From Pseudomonadaceae bacterium (lineage in GTDB: Bacteria > Pseudomonadota > Gammaproteobacteria > Pseudomonadales > Azotimanducaceae): a stretch of DNA of 64,000 bases. Both the position numbers and the translations under genes were made by a program. Location: NCBI GenBank assembly GCA_024743175.1, contig JANSXA010000008.1, positions 62,001 through 126,000 on the forward strand. The letters are read 5' to 3'. Shown piece by piece: positions 25,442 to 34,411 of the stretch (position 1 is its first letter; the number at the start of each line of letters is the position of its first letter). The notes beneath the pieces were generated by a model. That model saw only the letters and a list, made by a program, of their open reading frames with translations. It was not told where the DNA came from and did no database searches.

Positions 25442-26089
25442 ATGACAGATACACCTGAAAATACTGTTGACGGCTATCAATGGAAAAAATTTACCGCCTA
25501 TGAAGCGCCCAGGGTGCTTGCCTGGATGGTCGGCGGCAGCGCGGTTATTGAACCTGAGCCTGAAAAACCTGATATGGCTCAGCTGGGTTATGACGAGGGC
25601 TACGCAAAAGGTCTGGCTGCGGGTGAAGCAGCAGCCGCCGCACAATACAAGGCGAGTCAAGAGCAGCTTGATGAGATTGTTACTCAATGCCGCAGACTCC
25701 TGGAACGTCAGCAGGAAGAAAATCTGGCAGATGCTGCAACCGTCATGTCCGGTCTGTTTCGAGCACTTTTCGAGCACGAACTGCAGACTTCGGAGTCCAT
25801 GCTGCAGGCGATGGTCGACAATATTACGCAAATGTTTAAGGCCAAAAAGGGTTTACGTATTCATCTCAGCGCTGCTGACTACAACAGCTTATCGGATCAT
25901 GTGTCAGCAGATATTCTCAACATTTTGGTTGCAGATGAAGAACTGCCGCCGGGTGTTGTTCAGGCGAACACCGGTAAAGCCATCGTGGAGTTGGATGTGG
26001 TAAAAAACATGCGCGACCTTCTCAGCAGTGTTGACCAAAATACCCTCCAGGGTATTCAGACAGAAGGGGATAGCAGCCCCGATGAGTAA
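25442..26089 (+). CDS. fliH: Flagellar export apparatus regulator FliH
   Basis: FliH binds the FliI ATPase, inhibits it and tethers it to the switch complex. The product has 215 aa from the ATG at 25442, seven bases after fliG; the frame is open upstream but overlaps fliG. N-terminal WKKFTAYEAPRV resembles the conserved FliH start. The Gly-X-X-X-Gly/Ala pattern follows (GYDEGYAKGLAAGEAAAAA), then a long helix, then the C-terminal FliI-binding part. Its stop codon overlaps the fliI start. Confidence 0.88.
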   Translation: MTDTPENTVDGYQWKKFTAYEAPRVLAWMVGGSAVIEPEPEKPDMAQLGYDEGYAKGLAAGEAAAAAQYKASQEQLDEIVTQCRRLLERQQEENLADAATVMSGLFRALFEHELQTSESMLQAMVDNITQMFKAKKGLRIHLSAADYNSLSDHVSADILNILVADEELPPGVVQANTGKAIVELDVVKNMRDLLSSVDQNTLQGIQTEGDSSPDE

Positions 26090-27461
26090 CTTCAGCCAGT
26101 TGGGCACTTATGTCACCAGCCATCGTAGTGCGCTCATGGCCGCCACCCGTTATGCCAGTGTAAGTCGTTCTGTTGGATTGTTAATTGAAGCACAGGGGTT
26201 GCATGCCAGTCTGGGCAGTATCTGCTGGCTCGCTCGAGGAGATAGCGAGATTCCCTGTGAGGTTGTCGGGTTTGCCGAAAACAAAGCCTTTCTAATGCCG
26301 TTAGCAGCAATAGATGGCGTGCAGCCCGGGTCTCTGATACGAGTTCCTCATCAGGCCAGTCAGGTTGATCTATTGCCAAACCCAGACCAGCTGCTTGGTC
26401 GGGTAGTGAATGGCCTGTGTGAACCCATTGATGGGGGACCCTCTTTTTCCAGCGGGCGAAGTAAATTTGAGGCGCGATCGATAAACCCAATGCACAGGAA
26501 GCCGATTGATACTCAACTTGATGTTGGTGTTGGCACGATTAACAGCATGCTCAGTGTCGGCGTTGGTCAACGTCTCGGTTTGTTTGCCGGTAGTGGTGTG
26601 GGTAAAAGCGTCATGATGGGCATGCTCGCACGTTTTGTGAAAGCTGATGTGGTGGTTGTGGGGCTGATTGGTGAACGGGGCCGTGAGGTGCAGGAATTTG
26701 TCATCGATAATCTGGGTGCCGGTTTACAACGTGCTGTTGTTGTTGCCTGTCCGGCAGATGATTCTGCGGCGCTGCGCCTGCGAGGAGCCCGTCTGGCCAC
26801 GCAGATTGCGGAGGTTTACCGCGATCAGGGTAAAAGCGTACTGCTGCTGATGGACAGTTTAACCCGGGTTGCACAAGCCCAGCGGGAGATTGGCCTGGCA
26901 ATGGGCGAACCGCCAACCAGTAAAGGTTATACGCCGTCTTCGTTTGCCTGGTTACCGAGGTTGGTAGAGCGTGCGGGTTGTGGTGAAAACGCGGATTCAG
27001 GCGCAATCACTGGCTTTTATACCGTCTTGATGGAAGAGGATGATTTGCAGGATCCCATAGTTGACGCCGCGAGAGCTATTCTGGATGGGCATATTGTTCT
27101 CAGTCGCAGTCTGGCGGAGCAGGGTTTGTATCCGGCTATCGACATCGGTAGTTCTGTCAGTCGCCTCATGACCCGGCTGACAAATAGCGATCAACAAGGT
27201 TACGCACAACGTTTCAGGGCGCTGTGGCAGTGTTACCGTGAACAGCAGGACCTGATTAACATCGGTGCTTATCGACCGGGTAGTGATGCGCTCACAGACG
27301 AAGCTATAGGTCGTCACGATGCAATGGTGGAATTTCTCCGACAAGGTGAAGCAGACGCGGTATCTATAGATGAGTCGAATGCCAGGTTGAAACAGGTATT
27401 TGCTAAACCTCTGGCCTCATCAGCAACTGAAAACAATTTCGCGATGATCAACAATGGATAA
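26082..27461 (+). CDS. fliI: Flagellar export ATPase FliI
   Basis: FliI is the F1-beta-like ATPase of the flagellar type III export apparatus. The start at the ATG at 26082 overlaps the fliH end by eight bases and gives 459 aa, the family length; an open extension of 18 codons lies within fliH. Motifs are the P-loop GSGVGKS (about 170-176), GERGREVQEFV, the Walker B LLLMDSLTRVAQAQREIGLA and GEPPTSKGYTPSSFAWLPRL. The end overlaps fliJ by eight bases. Confidence 0.96.
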   Translation: MSNFSQLGTYVTSHRSALMAATRYASVSRSVGLLIEAQGLHASLGSICWLARGDSEIPCEVVGFAENKAFLMPLAAIDGVQPGSLIRVPHQASQVDLLPNPDQLLGRVVNGLCEPIDGGPSFSSGRSKFEARSINPMHRKPIDTQLDVGVGTINSMLSVGVGQRLGLFAGSGVGKSVMMGMLARFVKADVVVVGLIGERGREVQEFVIDNLGAGLQRAVVVACPADDSAALRLRGARLATQIAEVYRDQGKSVLLLMDSLTRVAQAQREIGLAMGEPPTSKGYTPSSFAWLPRLVERAGCGENADSGAITGFYTVLMEEDDLQDPIVDAARAILDGHIVLSRSLAEQGLYPAIDIGSSVSRLMTRLTNSDQQGYAQRFRALWQCYREQQDLINIGAYRPGSDALTDEAIGRHDAMVEFLRQGEADAVSIDESNARLKQVFAKPLASSATENNFAMINNG

Positions 27462-27870
27462 GCTCGAAAAAGTACTTAAGTGGCGTATGCAATTGGAAAA
27501 AACCAGTGCTCAGGCCCTCACAGTCTGTCGTGAACAGCGGGAACAGGCAGAAGCGCAACAGGCGGAGCTTAGTCGGCTGGAACTGGAATACCGACAGCAG
27601 CATATAGAGCGTAGACAGTCTAATTCAGCCACCTGCCAGCAGTTTCTACGCTTTTATCGTCAGCTGAGCCAGGCAGTACAGGCCCAGGAGGGTGTCGTGC
27701 AACGTCTGGAAGCGCAGGAATCTGTGCAGGTCAATAAATATGTCGCCTGTCATCAGGATCGCCGGGCACTGGAGAAACTGCTGCAACAGCGTGAAGCAGC
27801 GCACAAATTGGATGTTGCCCGGAAAGACCGACGACTACAAAGACCAGGCCAAACCAACCCATTGGTCTAA
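27454..27870 (+). CDS. fliJ: Flagellar export stalk protein FliJ
   Basis: FliJ is a coiled-coil protein that sits like a gamma stalk in the FliI hexamer and passes energy to the FlhA gate. The 138 aa product is almost entirely charged helix (DKLEKVLKWRMQLEKTSAQA at the start, REQAEAQQAELSRLELEYRQ in the middle). It overlaps fliI by eight bases. Sequence conservation in this family is low. Size, coiled-coil pattern and position make the call. Confidence 0.88.
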   Translation: MDKLEKVLKWRMQLEKTSAQALTVCREQREQAEAQQAELSRLELEYRQQHIERRQSNSATCQQFLRFYRQLSQAVQAQEGVVQRLEAQESVQVNKYVACHQDRRALEKLLQQREAAHKLDVARKDRRLQRPGQTNPLV

Positions 27871-27907
27871 GCTTCTTATACGTGAAATATTTTTTTGGAA
27901 TCTATCC

Positions 27908-28213
27908 ATGAGCATAAAAAGCCAGCTTGATGACAATTTGCAGAAATTGATTATCGCTATTGATGGTCGATTTGACTTCAGCGCACACAAAGACTTCCGT
28001 GATGCTTATGAGGACCTGGAAGAAAAACCGCATAGCTATCGCATAGACATGTCAGAAGCACAGTATATAGACAGCTCGGCGCTGGGTATGTTGCTGTTGT
28101 TGAGGGATCACGCAGGTGGTGACAGTGCTGATGTTGAGATAGTTAACTGCAATGCAGACGTGAAAAAGATTCTGACCATTTCTAATTTTGATCAACTCTT
28201 CACGATTGCCTGA
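27908..28213 (+). CDS. hsbA: STAS anti-sigma-factor antagonist, HsbA-like
   Basis: A single STAS domain of 101 aa. The conserved phosphorylation segment is IDMSEAQYIDSSALGMLLLL, with serines 56 and 57; serine 56 corresponds to the residue reported as phosphorylated in Pseudomonas HsbA. In Pseudomonas HsbA binds the anti-sigma factor FlgM or a diguanylate cyclase depending on phosphorylation, and so shifts between swimming and biofilm. The ATG at 27908 follows a 37-base gap after fliJ. The next gene, its likely kinase/phosphatase, starts inside its 3-prime end. The specific partner here is inferred. Confidence 0.78.
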   Translation: MSIKSQLDDNLQKLIIAIDGRFDFSAHKDFRDAYEDLEEKPHSYRIDMSEAQYIDSSALGMLLLLRDHAGGDSADVEIVNCNADVKKILTISNFDQLFTIA

Positions 28214-29954
28214 ATTGGCAATTGAGTCGAATCCTGTGATCAGTGGCAATGGCAACCGGGTACTGGTTGCAGACGATAATGCAGTAGATCGGAAGTTGTT
28301 GGCAAAGATTGTCGGCAGTGCCGGATTCGAGGTAGTTGAAGCGGTTGATGGAAACGATGCGGTAGACAAATTTTACTCAGACAAACCGGATCTGGTCTTG
28401 CTTGATGCATTGATGCCTGGCAGAGACGGTTTTTCGGTTGCCAGAGAAATCAAAGCCCACGACACGGATGAATTTGTTCCCATCATCTTTCTGACCAGTC
28501 TGACTGAGGCCTCTGATCTGGCCCGATGTGTGGAAGCTGGCGGAGACGATTTCCTTTCCAAACCTTATAATCAGGTTGTTCTCAAAGCAAAGCTTCAAGC
28601 TATGCAGCGCATGCGGGAAACCAACCAGACAGTGCAGCTGCAACGCGATGAGATTGCTCGCCATCATATGCAGCTGGTCGCAGACCAGGAAGCGGCTAAA
28701 GCTGTTTTTGACAATGTCGCGCACACGAGGAATCTCGAAACCCCGTACATAAAGTATCTACTGTCACCGCTTGCGATGTTTAACGGGGATGTGCTGTTGG
28801 CGGCGCAGAACCCAGCTAACAGTGTCTATGTACTGCTTGGAGATTTCACCGGCCACGGCCTGGCTGCGGCGATTGGAACCATGCCGCTTGCTGACGTTTT
28901 TTACAGCATGACCGCTAAGGGTTTCACACTTTCGCAGATTGTCAAAGAGTGCAATCGCAAACTGGGCTCAGTGTTACCACCAGGCTATTTTTGCTGCGCA
29001 ACAGCATTGATGCTCGATTTCAATCGTTCAACAGTTGAAGTCTGGAATGGTGGCCTGCCTTCTGCTTATCTGAGAAAAGCCAGTTCCAGCGATATACGTC
29101 TACTTGCATCAAATCACCTGCCGCTGGGTATCAGTAGCGGTGATAAGTTTGATGACACAACACTGGTTTACGAAGTCGAATTGGGCGACCGCCTGTTTCT
29201 GGCTACAGACGGAGTCATCGAGTCGCGTAACGCTGCAGGGGAGTATTTCGGCAGTGATACCCTGGAAGACATTATCAGTCAGGGTGAACCCTATGATCTG
29301 TTCGATCGGGTACAGAATGCGGTAAACAGTTTTGTAAATTTTGATGGCCGCGACGACGACCTGACAATGGTTGAAATCACCGTGGTCACCCCGGATCAGG
29401 TCCAGGCCGCTGAAGTGGTAGGTGATGTAGAAGCCCTAGGCGGCCCGAGAGACTGGAAATTCTCTTATGAACTGGGCCCCAAGTCCCTAAAAGACTTCAA
29501 TCCCTTGCCCCTGTTGCAGCAGGTATTGATGGGCGCGCCGTACTTACGCACAAAGGCTACAGCAATATATGCGGTACTTGCAGAGCTGTACTCGAATGCG
29601 CTTGAGCACGGTGTACTTGGATTGCGCTCAGAGATGAAATCTTCAGCAGAAGGGTTTGCAGCGTATTACGCTGCCCGAGTGAGTGCCCTGGAAAACGTTG
29701 AGGGCTTTGTTCGATTCGATTTTCAGGGCGAGCTGATGGATGAAGATGTACATTTGCGGATAAGAGTCACTGACAGCGGCAACGGCTTTGATTTTGAAAA
29801 GTTTGTGGCTCGCGCAAAAGACGCGGTGGATACCGTAGGTGGGTACCACGGCCGGGGTATACGGCTACTTTGGGATCTGTGTGAAACCGTGAATTACATG
29901 ACGCCCGGGAATCAGATTGAAGTCACAATGCACTGGAATGTGAACGATGAATGA
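28188..29954 (+). CDS. hsbR: Response regulator with PP2C phosphatase and HATPase kinase domains, HsbR-like
   Basis: The product (up to 588 aa) joins three domains. A receiver occupies about 24-140 and has acidic pair D29/D30, phospho-acceptor D73 and lysine 125. A SpoIIE-type PP2C phosphatase spans about 185-395 (LLGDFTGHGLAAAIGTMPLA, LATDGVIESRN, DDLTMVEI). A RsbW-like HATPase spans about 440-585 (LAELYSNALEHGVLGL, RVTDSGNGFDFEKF, GRGIRLLWDLC). This matches HsbR, which sets HsbA phosphorylation. The frame starts at TTG 28188, inside the STAS gene; GTG 28236 is an alternative, and no ATG is available before the receiver. It overlaps the Hpt gene by eight bases. Confidence 0.82.
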   Translation: MINSSRLPELAIESNPVISGNGNRVLVADDNAVDRKLLAKIVGSAGFEVVEAVDGNDAVDKFYSDKPDLVLLDALMPGRDGFSVAREIKAHDTDEFVPIIFLTSLTEASDLARCVEAGGDDFLSKPYNQVVLKAKLQAMQRMRETNQTVQLQRDEIARHHMQLVADQEAAKAVFDNVAHTRNLETPYIKYLLSPLAMFNGDVLLAAQNPANSVYVLLGDFTGHGLAAAIGTMPLADVFYSMTAKGFTLSQIVKECNRKLGSVLPPGYFCCATALMLDFNRSTVEVWNGGLPSAYLRKASSSDIRLLASNHLPLGISSGDKFDDTTLVYEVELGDRLFLATDGVIESRNAAGEYFGSDTLEDIISQGEPYDLFDRVQNAVNSFVNFDGRDDDLTMVEITVVTPDQVQAAEVVGDVEALGGPRDWKFSYELGPKSLKDFNPLPLLQQVLMGAPYLRTKATAIYAVLAELYSNALEHGVLGLRSEMKSSAEGFAAYYAARVSALENVEGFVRFDFQGELMDEDVHLRIRVTDSGNGFDFEKFVARAKDAVDTVGGYHGRGIRLLWDLCETVNYMTPGNQIEVTMHWNVNDE

Positions 29955-30279
29955 GGTCTTGAACGAAGAACTGTTGAACGAGTTGAAGCTCATTATGGAA
30001 GATGAATTCAGCGACTTAATGCAGACGTTTCTGGTTGAGTCGGAAAAACAGTTTCTCAGCGCCCAATCAGCGTGGGATGGCGGTGATTTTCCGAAGTTGC
30101 GATTGTCTGCGCATTCGTTAAAGGGAAGCTGTGCCAACGTCGGTGCAGAGCAGTTGCAGCAAACGTGTGCGTTACTGGAAAATCAGGCCTTAGCGGGAAA
30201 TGGTGATCATGTGCCAGAGCTGCTTGCTCGAGTTTCCACGCAATTGAATGATGTTCATGATGTGATTGAACAACTCTGA
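29947..30279 (+). CDS. hptB: Histidine phosphotransfer (Hpt) protein, HptB-like
   Basis: A 110 aa four-helix Hpt domain. The phospho-histidine motif is LRLSAHSLKGSCANVGAEQL, with the histidine at residue 56. Its position directly after the REC-PP2C-kinase gene, overlapping by eight bases, suggests that it passes phosphate to D73 of that protein. In Pseudomonas HptB does this on behalf of several hybrid sensor kinases. No kinase gene is nearby, so the input must come from elsewhere in the genome. Confidence 0.82.
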   Translation: MNEVLNEELLNELKLIMEDEFSDLMQTFLVESEKQFLSAQSAWDGGDFPKLRLSAHSLKGSCANVGAEQLQQTCALLENQALAGNGDHVPELLARVSTQLNDVHDVIEQL

Positions 30280-30327
30280 CGACTGATAGCCTGCAACGCT
30301 GAACAAATGCAGATGCTGGTTGTTTTT

Positions 30328-30343
30328 TGGCCCGCTAATTGCA
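30328..30343 (+). promoter_or_regulatory. Sigma-54 promoter of fliK
   Basis: TGGCCC (30328-30333), five bases, then TTGCA (30339-30343). The GG and GC are exactly ten bases apart. The start site would be near 30355, leaving a short leader before fliK, which fits a late start codon for that gene. Only position 5 of the -24 box departs from TGGCAC. Confidence 0.78.
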
Positions 30344-30389
30344 GCTAAAGTAAAATCCTGAAGGTTGGAATACGACGCTGTTTATTGAT

Positions 30390-32153
30390 TTGTTAAGTGC
30401 GCTCTCTGCGCCGGTAAAAACACTTAAGGCAAACACTTCTCTGGCGGCAGATAAACAATTGCCTGCGGCTGACAATACAGGTCTGTCTGTCAATAAAGTG
30501 TCGCCTGCAATAGACTTTGCCGAAACTCTTGACCACGCTCAGGTCAATTTTTTGTCAGCTGAGGATGCTGCGTCTCAAGTACAGGTGTTTGTTGAAGATG
30601 TGGTTCCACCCCCGAACCCGGGGGCGGCACCGGATAGCGTACTCAATATAGTCTCCACTGATACTCCAGTAGCATCGGAAGTCAACGCAGCGGCAATATC
30701 CATCGGCAATGAGTTGCCGGAAAACGGCAAAACAGCGCCAGTAGAGGTGTTATCTCAATCAGCTCTCGGCAGCACCCCGTCGCTGATTGAAAACTACTCT
30801 GTCAGCCAGGCTTACGCGCAGATCGAAGTTCACGCCGAAGTGGATACTCAATTTTCGAAAGATCTACCCAACAGCCTGGCAGCCGCTGTGCTGCCGGAAG
30901 CAGTTGCACGTGTTAACGAATCTCTGCAATCGAATGTCAAAGTCACGTCTGTAATACCTGTGGGTACGAAAGTAGATCCTGACGTGAAGACTCAGGTGAC
31001 CCTTCCGCAGGATCGAAGTCAAATGATCAATAATCCGGCAGGTTTGCGATCGGCGCAAATCGCGCAGCCGCTGACAGATGAAACGATCAAGTTCAATGCT
31101 GAATCAGAACGCAATGTCGTGTCAGCGGATCCCCAGCGAGGCTCTGAAAAGCCTAAACTGCCGGCAGGATCGAATACCGGCAACTGGAATAATCTGTTGT
31201 CTGCTGGCAAAACGGAAGTGTCGGAAGCAGAGCTTCAGACAATGTCTTTGAAACCTCGGACAGCAGAGAATAAAAGAGATGCGCTGAACGCAAATCCACT
31301 TGAATCCAATCCTGTCCCCGATAAAGTGGCGTTGAATCAGCTTGTAGCCGGCGCGGTGAAATCAGCTTACGCGACAAGCGAAACAAAAACCCCCAGTGAG
31401 ACAACAACGGTTAGCCGCAATGAGTTATCCGGTCCGCTGATGCACCCGCGAGAGCCAAAGGTGGTAACACCTGAACGAATCACAGCTGATCCTCTGCAGG
31501 TTCGAGCGGATGCCCAGCCCGTCAATACCGCGTCACTGATGCAACGGCACGTGGAACAACGTCTGGCGAACCAGGGTAATGAAACAAAGCGGCAGCCGCT
31601 TGAAGCTGCGTCGGTTCTGGATACACGGGGCAGCACGGAAAGTTCTGATCGAACATTTGCTGCCCAGGCAAAAATAGAGCCGGCCACTCCTGGGGTAACA
31701 AAACAGGCTGGCGCGCCAGCATTTAGCGATTCTCAGATGAACTCACGCCAGGTGGATGCGGCAGTACAGGATCAGATTCTGCGTGTGATGTCTCGTCAGG
31801 CGCTTGCCAACGGACGCCTGACACTGCAACTGAACCCACATGAGCTTGGTAGTCTCGATATTGAGTTTTCGACTGAAAAAGGCGAAGTCCAGGTAGCCAT
31901 ACTGGCGCGGGAAAGCAGTACCCGTGATCTGCTTGAGGCAAGTGTCGCACGGCTGCGACAAAGTTTGCAGGATGGCGGTGTAAACGTGGGGCAACTCGAT
32001 ATTCGTCATGGCGATCGCCAGGGTGATGAACGTGGCGCCAGAGAATCGATGCATCAGCAGAGGGCGGCAGACAGTTCAACACCTGGATCGACGCATGAAG
32101 AGGCCGCTCCTGCGTCGCGGATAGATCAAGGTGGCATCCACATATACGTCTAG
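30390..32153 (+). CDS. fliK: Flagellar hook-length control protein FliK
   Basis: FliK measures the hook and switches export from hook to filament subunits by touching FlhB. The product has up to 587 aa. The first 450 residues are low-conservation, Ala/Ser/Thr/Pro-rich and probably disordered. The C-terminal switch domain is clear (LQLNPHELGSLDIEFSTEKG, then SVARLRQSLQDGGVNVGQLD, about residues 480-540). The start is uncertain: no ATG is in frame near the beginning. TTG 30390 is the listed start; ATT 30384 and CTG 30378 sit at better distance from GAAGGTTGGA (30360-30369). The long N-terminal ruler is in line with the long FlgE here. Confidence 0.85.
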   Translation: MLSALSAPVKTLKANTSLAADKQLPAADNTGLSVNKVSPAIDFAETLDHAQVNFLSAEDAASQVQVFVEDVVPPPNPGAAPDSVLNIVSTDTPVASEVNAAAISIGNELPENGKTAPVEVLSQSALGSTPSLIENYSVSQAYAQIEVHAEVDTQFSKDLPNSLAAAVLPEAVARVNESLQSNVKVTSVIPVGTKVDPDVKTQVTLPQDRSQMINNPAGLRSAQIAQPLTDETIKFNAESERNVVSADPQRGSEKPKLPAGSNTGNWNNLLSAGKTEVSEAELQTMSLKPRTAENKRDALNANPLESNPVPDKVALNQLVAGAVKSAYATSETKTPSETTTVSRNELSGPLMHPREPKVVTPERITADPLQVRADAQPVNTASLMQRHVEQRLANQGNETKRQPLEAASVLDTRGSTESSDRTFAAQAKIEPATPGVTKQAGAPAFSDSQMNSRQVDAAVQDQILRVMSRQALANGRLTLQLNPHELGSLDIEFSTEKGEVQVAILARESSTRDLLEASVARLRQSLQDGGVNVGQLDIRHGDRQGDERGARESMHQQRAADSSTPGSTHEEAAPASRIDQGGIHIYV

Positions 32154-32219
32154 AGCCAGCCCAGGCGCCAAAAAATTGTCGCGAAAACAGGCACATTTCT
32201 AAATCCTTACTACACTTTT

Positions 32220-32246
32220 CAAAGACCGCCAGGATATTGGCGATAA
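32220..32246 (+). promoter_or_regulatory. Possible sigma-28 promoter before fliL
   Basis: CAAAGACC (32220-32227), eleven bases, then GGCGATAA (32239-32246). The -10 matches GCCGATAA at seven of eight positions; the -35 matches TAAAGTTT at four. The spacing is exact, and the start site would fall about 20 bases before the fliL ATG. It may be a coincidence. Confidence 0.4.
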
Positions 32247-32274
32247 ATAAAGTGCTCAGTAACAGGATATTGAC

Positions 32275-32775
32275 ATGGCTGAAGAAGCAGTGGAGCAGGA
32301 AGCGGCAACAGGTGGCGGCAAGAAAAACGTCATTATATTTGTCATTGCGCTAATGGTTGCTGTGGGCGCCAGTGTTGGCGGCACGGTCTTTTTCTTGAGT
32401 AGCGGCGAAGAAACGGTTGAGGTTGAGCCCGTTGAAGCGGCCAGCAGCAAACCAAAGACCGCAATCTACCACAACATGCGGCCGCCCTATATCGTGAACT
32501 ATCTCACCGGTTCAAAGCCTCGCTATCTGCAGGCTGAATTTACCATTATGGCGCGTAATGAAGCGGCGATAGAGGCGGTCATTCTGCATATGCCTCTGAT
32601 TCGCAGCGAAATTGTCAGCTATCTGTCAGAGCAGAATTTTCTCGAACTGCAGACTCAGGAAGGCAAAGAAGCTGTGCGCCGCGGAATAGTCGACCTGGTT
32701 AATCGCGTACTGGCGACCTATGACGTATCCCCGGGCATCGAAAGTGCTTTGTTCACCAACTTTGTCCTGCAATAG
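32275..32775 (+). CDS. fliL: Flagellar basal-body associated protein FliL
   Basis: FliL surrounds the stator units at the inner membrane and supports their engagement. The 166 aa product has a short cytoplasmic start, one transmembrane helix (about residues 19-41, IIFVIALMVAVGASVGGTVF) and a periplasmic stomatin-like domain (PPYIVNYLTGSKPRYLQAEF, then EGKEAVRRGIVDLVNRVLAT). Its length is normal for the family. It heads the fliLMNOPQR run, with fliM following after 14 bases. Confidence 0.94.
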   Translation: MAEEAVEQEAATGGGKKNVIIFVIALMVAVGASVGGTVFFLSSGEETVEVEPVEAASSKPKTAIYHNMRPPYIVNYLTGSKPRYLQAEFTIMARNEAAIEAVILHMPLIRSEIVSYLSEQNFLELQTQEGKEAVRRGIVDLVNRVLATYDVSPGIESALFTNFVLQ

Positions 32776-32789
32776 GAAGCGTTTGCGAG

Positions 32790-33758
32790 ATGGCTGATAA
32801 AGACGTTCTTACCCAGGATGAAATCGACGCGCTGTTGACAGGCGTTGATGACGGATCCCTGGATACCGAATTTGGCGAGGAAGGGGGTAACACCGTTACC
32901 CAATACGACCTGACTAACGAAGACAAAGTTGTGCGTGGTCGTATGCCTACGCTGGAGCTTATTGCTGAGCGGTTTGCGCGCATGTTACGCAATGATCTGC
33001 CGGCCAGTTTGAAGGTGCCTGTTGAGGTCGGTCTGGGCGGTGTGCAGGTGATCAAATATTCCGAGTATATAGATACGTTGTACGTTCCAACCTGCATCAA
33101 ACTGCTGCGCATCAAGCCATTTGCCGGCATCTGCCTGTTAACGCTGGACGCCAAACTTATACATCGTCTTGTTGACCTGTTTTTTGGCGGGAGTGGTCTT
33201 GTCAGCTCATTGGAGGGCAAAGAATTTACCCTGACAGAGCGGCGCGTCATAGACCGCATTGTCAATCTGATCCTGCGTGATTTCGAGAGCGCATGGCAGG
33301 ACGAGTTGCCGATCAAAACTGAAGTTGTAGGGGACGAAGTTAACCCTGGTCTGGTTAACGTCATTCCTGGCAGCGAAGTGCTGATGTTGTGCAGCTTTCG
33401 CCTGGAACTTGAAGAGGGCGGCGGTGAGCTACACATCGCATTCCCATACGCGGCGTTAGAGCCCTTTAAAGGTGTTCTGGATGCAACAGGCAAAAAAGAA
33501 TCCAAAGAAAGCAACGATCAATGGCGAGCAGGGATGGAGCGGTCGATTCTGGATGCCGAGCTGCCGCTGAACTGTGTCATTGGCGATGTGCAGTTAAGGC
33601 TGCGTGACTTGATGCGCCTGCAGCCAGGCGACGTCTTAGATCTGAATATGCAGGAACTGCATGAAGTAAGGGTGGCGAATGTCCCCACGTTTAACGCAAC
33701 TCTGGGCGATTCAAGGGGCAAATTTGCGCTTGAATTTGACTCGTTTGGAAATCAATAG
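32790..33758 (+). CDS. fliM: Flagellar motor switch protein FliM
   Basis: FliM forms the middle of the C-ring and receives CheY-P. The 322 aa product starts with the CheY-binding segment (VLTQDEIDALLTGVDDG, residues 6-22). The middle domain follows (TLELIAERFARMLRNDLPAS, then ICLLTLDAKLIHRLVDLFFG), and the C-terminal SpoA domain (LNCVIGDVQLRLRDLMRLQP). The intact CheY site suggests that chemotaxis signalling still exists, although no che genes are in this cluster. Confidence 0.96.
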   Translation: MADKDVLTQDEIDALLTGVDDGSLDTEFGEEGGNTVTQYDLTNEDKVVRGRMPTLELIAERFARMLRNDLPASLKVPVEVGLGGVQVIKYSEYIDTLYVPTCIKLLRIKPFAGICLLTLDAKLIHRLVDLFFGGSGLVSSLEGKEFTLTERRVIDRIVNLILRDFESAWQDELPIKTEVVGDEVNPGLVNVIPGSEVLMLCSFRLELEEGGGELHIAFPYAALEPFKGVLDATGKKESKESNDQWRAGMERSILDAELPLNCVIGDVQLRLRDLMRLQPGDVLDLNMQELHEVRVANVPTFNATLGDSRGKFALEFDSFGNQ

Positions 33759-33767
33759 GAACTGGCT

Positions 33768-34112
33768 ATGTCTGATGAAGTAGAAACACAAAATGCTGAA
33801 ACTGAAGGCGAAGATGCGTCAACCCATGAACTGGAAGCTCGCTCAGCCAGCGCCAAAAATCTGGAAGTGGTGCTGGACATACCGGTACGACTGTCCATGG
33901 AAGTGGGTAACACCAAAATCAGCATCCGCAAGCTGTTGCAACTGAACAAAGGTTCAATTGTTGAGCTGACCCGCACTGCCGGTGAGCCCCTGGATGTTCT
34001 AGTCAATGGCACGCTTGTTGCGCAAGGTGAGGTTGTTGTCGTCAATGACAAGTTCGGCGTGCGTCTGATGGATGTCATTTCTCCTGAACAACGTATCGCG
34101 AGCATCAACTGA
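33768..34112 (+). CDS. fliN: Flagellar motor switch protein FliN
   Basis: FliN lies at the base of the C-ring and binds FliH to dock the export ATPase. The 114 aa product has an acidic N-terminal tail of about 35 residues and the SpoA domain (LDIPVRLSMEVGNTKISIRK, then NKGSIVELTRTAGEPLDVLV and VNDKFGVRLMDVISPEQR). It starts nine bases after fliM, and its TGA shares a base with the fliO ATG. Confidence 0.96.
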   Translation: MSDEVETQNAETEGEDASTHELEARSASAKNLEVVLDIPVRLSMEVGNTKISIRKLLQLNKGSIVELTRTAGEPLDVLVNGTLVAQGEVVVVNDKFGVRLMDVISPEQRIASIN

Positions 34113-34411
34113 TGACCCCATCGGATAACATCTGGCAGGTGGCTCTGGCGCTGGTCCTGATTGTAGGCCTGGTTGTTCTGCTGGGCTATGTTGTCCGTCG
34201 CTTTCAGAGCTTGAAAGGGCATCAGTCCGGACAGCTGAAAATTATTGACTCTGCCTATCTGGGTCCAAAAGAAAAACTTGTTCTGGTTCGAATTGCTGAC
34301 CAGCACGTTCTGGTGGGCATGAACCCGCAGTGCATTACCAAACTTGCACAGCTGGAGGCTGGTGGTAGTTTTTCTGCGGCCCTGGATCAGGCCCAGGCAA
34401 AAACGCAATGA
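34112..34411 (+). CDS. fliO: Flagellar export-gate assembly protein FliO
   Basis: FliO is a small membrane chaperone that stabilises FliP during assembly of the export gate. The 99 aa product has one transmembrane helix (about residues 9-28, [20 protein letters not shown]) and the conserved cytoplasmic part ([20 protein letters not shown], then [10 protein letters not shown]). Both ends overlap neighbours (fliN by one base, fliP by four), showing tight coupling. Confidence 0.92.
   Translation: MTPSDNIWQVALALVLIVGLVVLLGYVVRRFQSLKGHQSGQLKIIDSAYLGPKEKLVLVRIADQHVLVGMNPQCITKLAQLEAGGSFSAALDQAQAKTQ

Noticed and set aside
32753-33514. Open frame of 253 codons on the minus strand across fliM
   Set aside because: fliM on the plus strand is complete and conserved; the antisense product is Ser/Arg-rich without motifs. 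The frame at 33752-34408 is rejected for the same reason.
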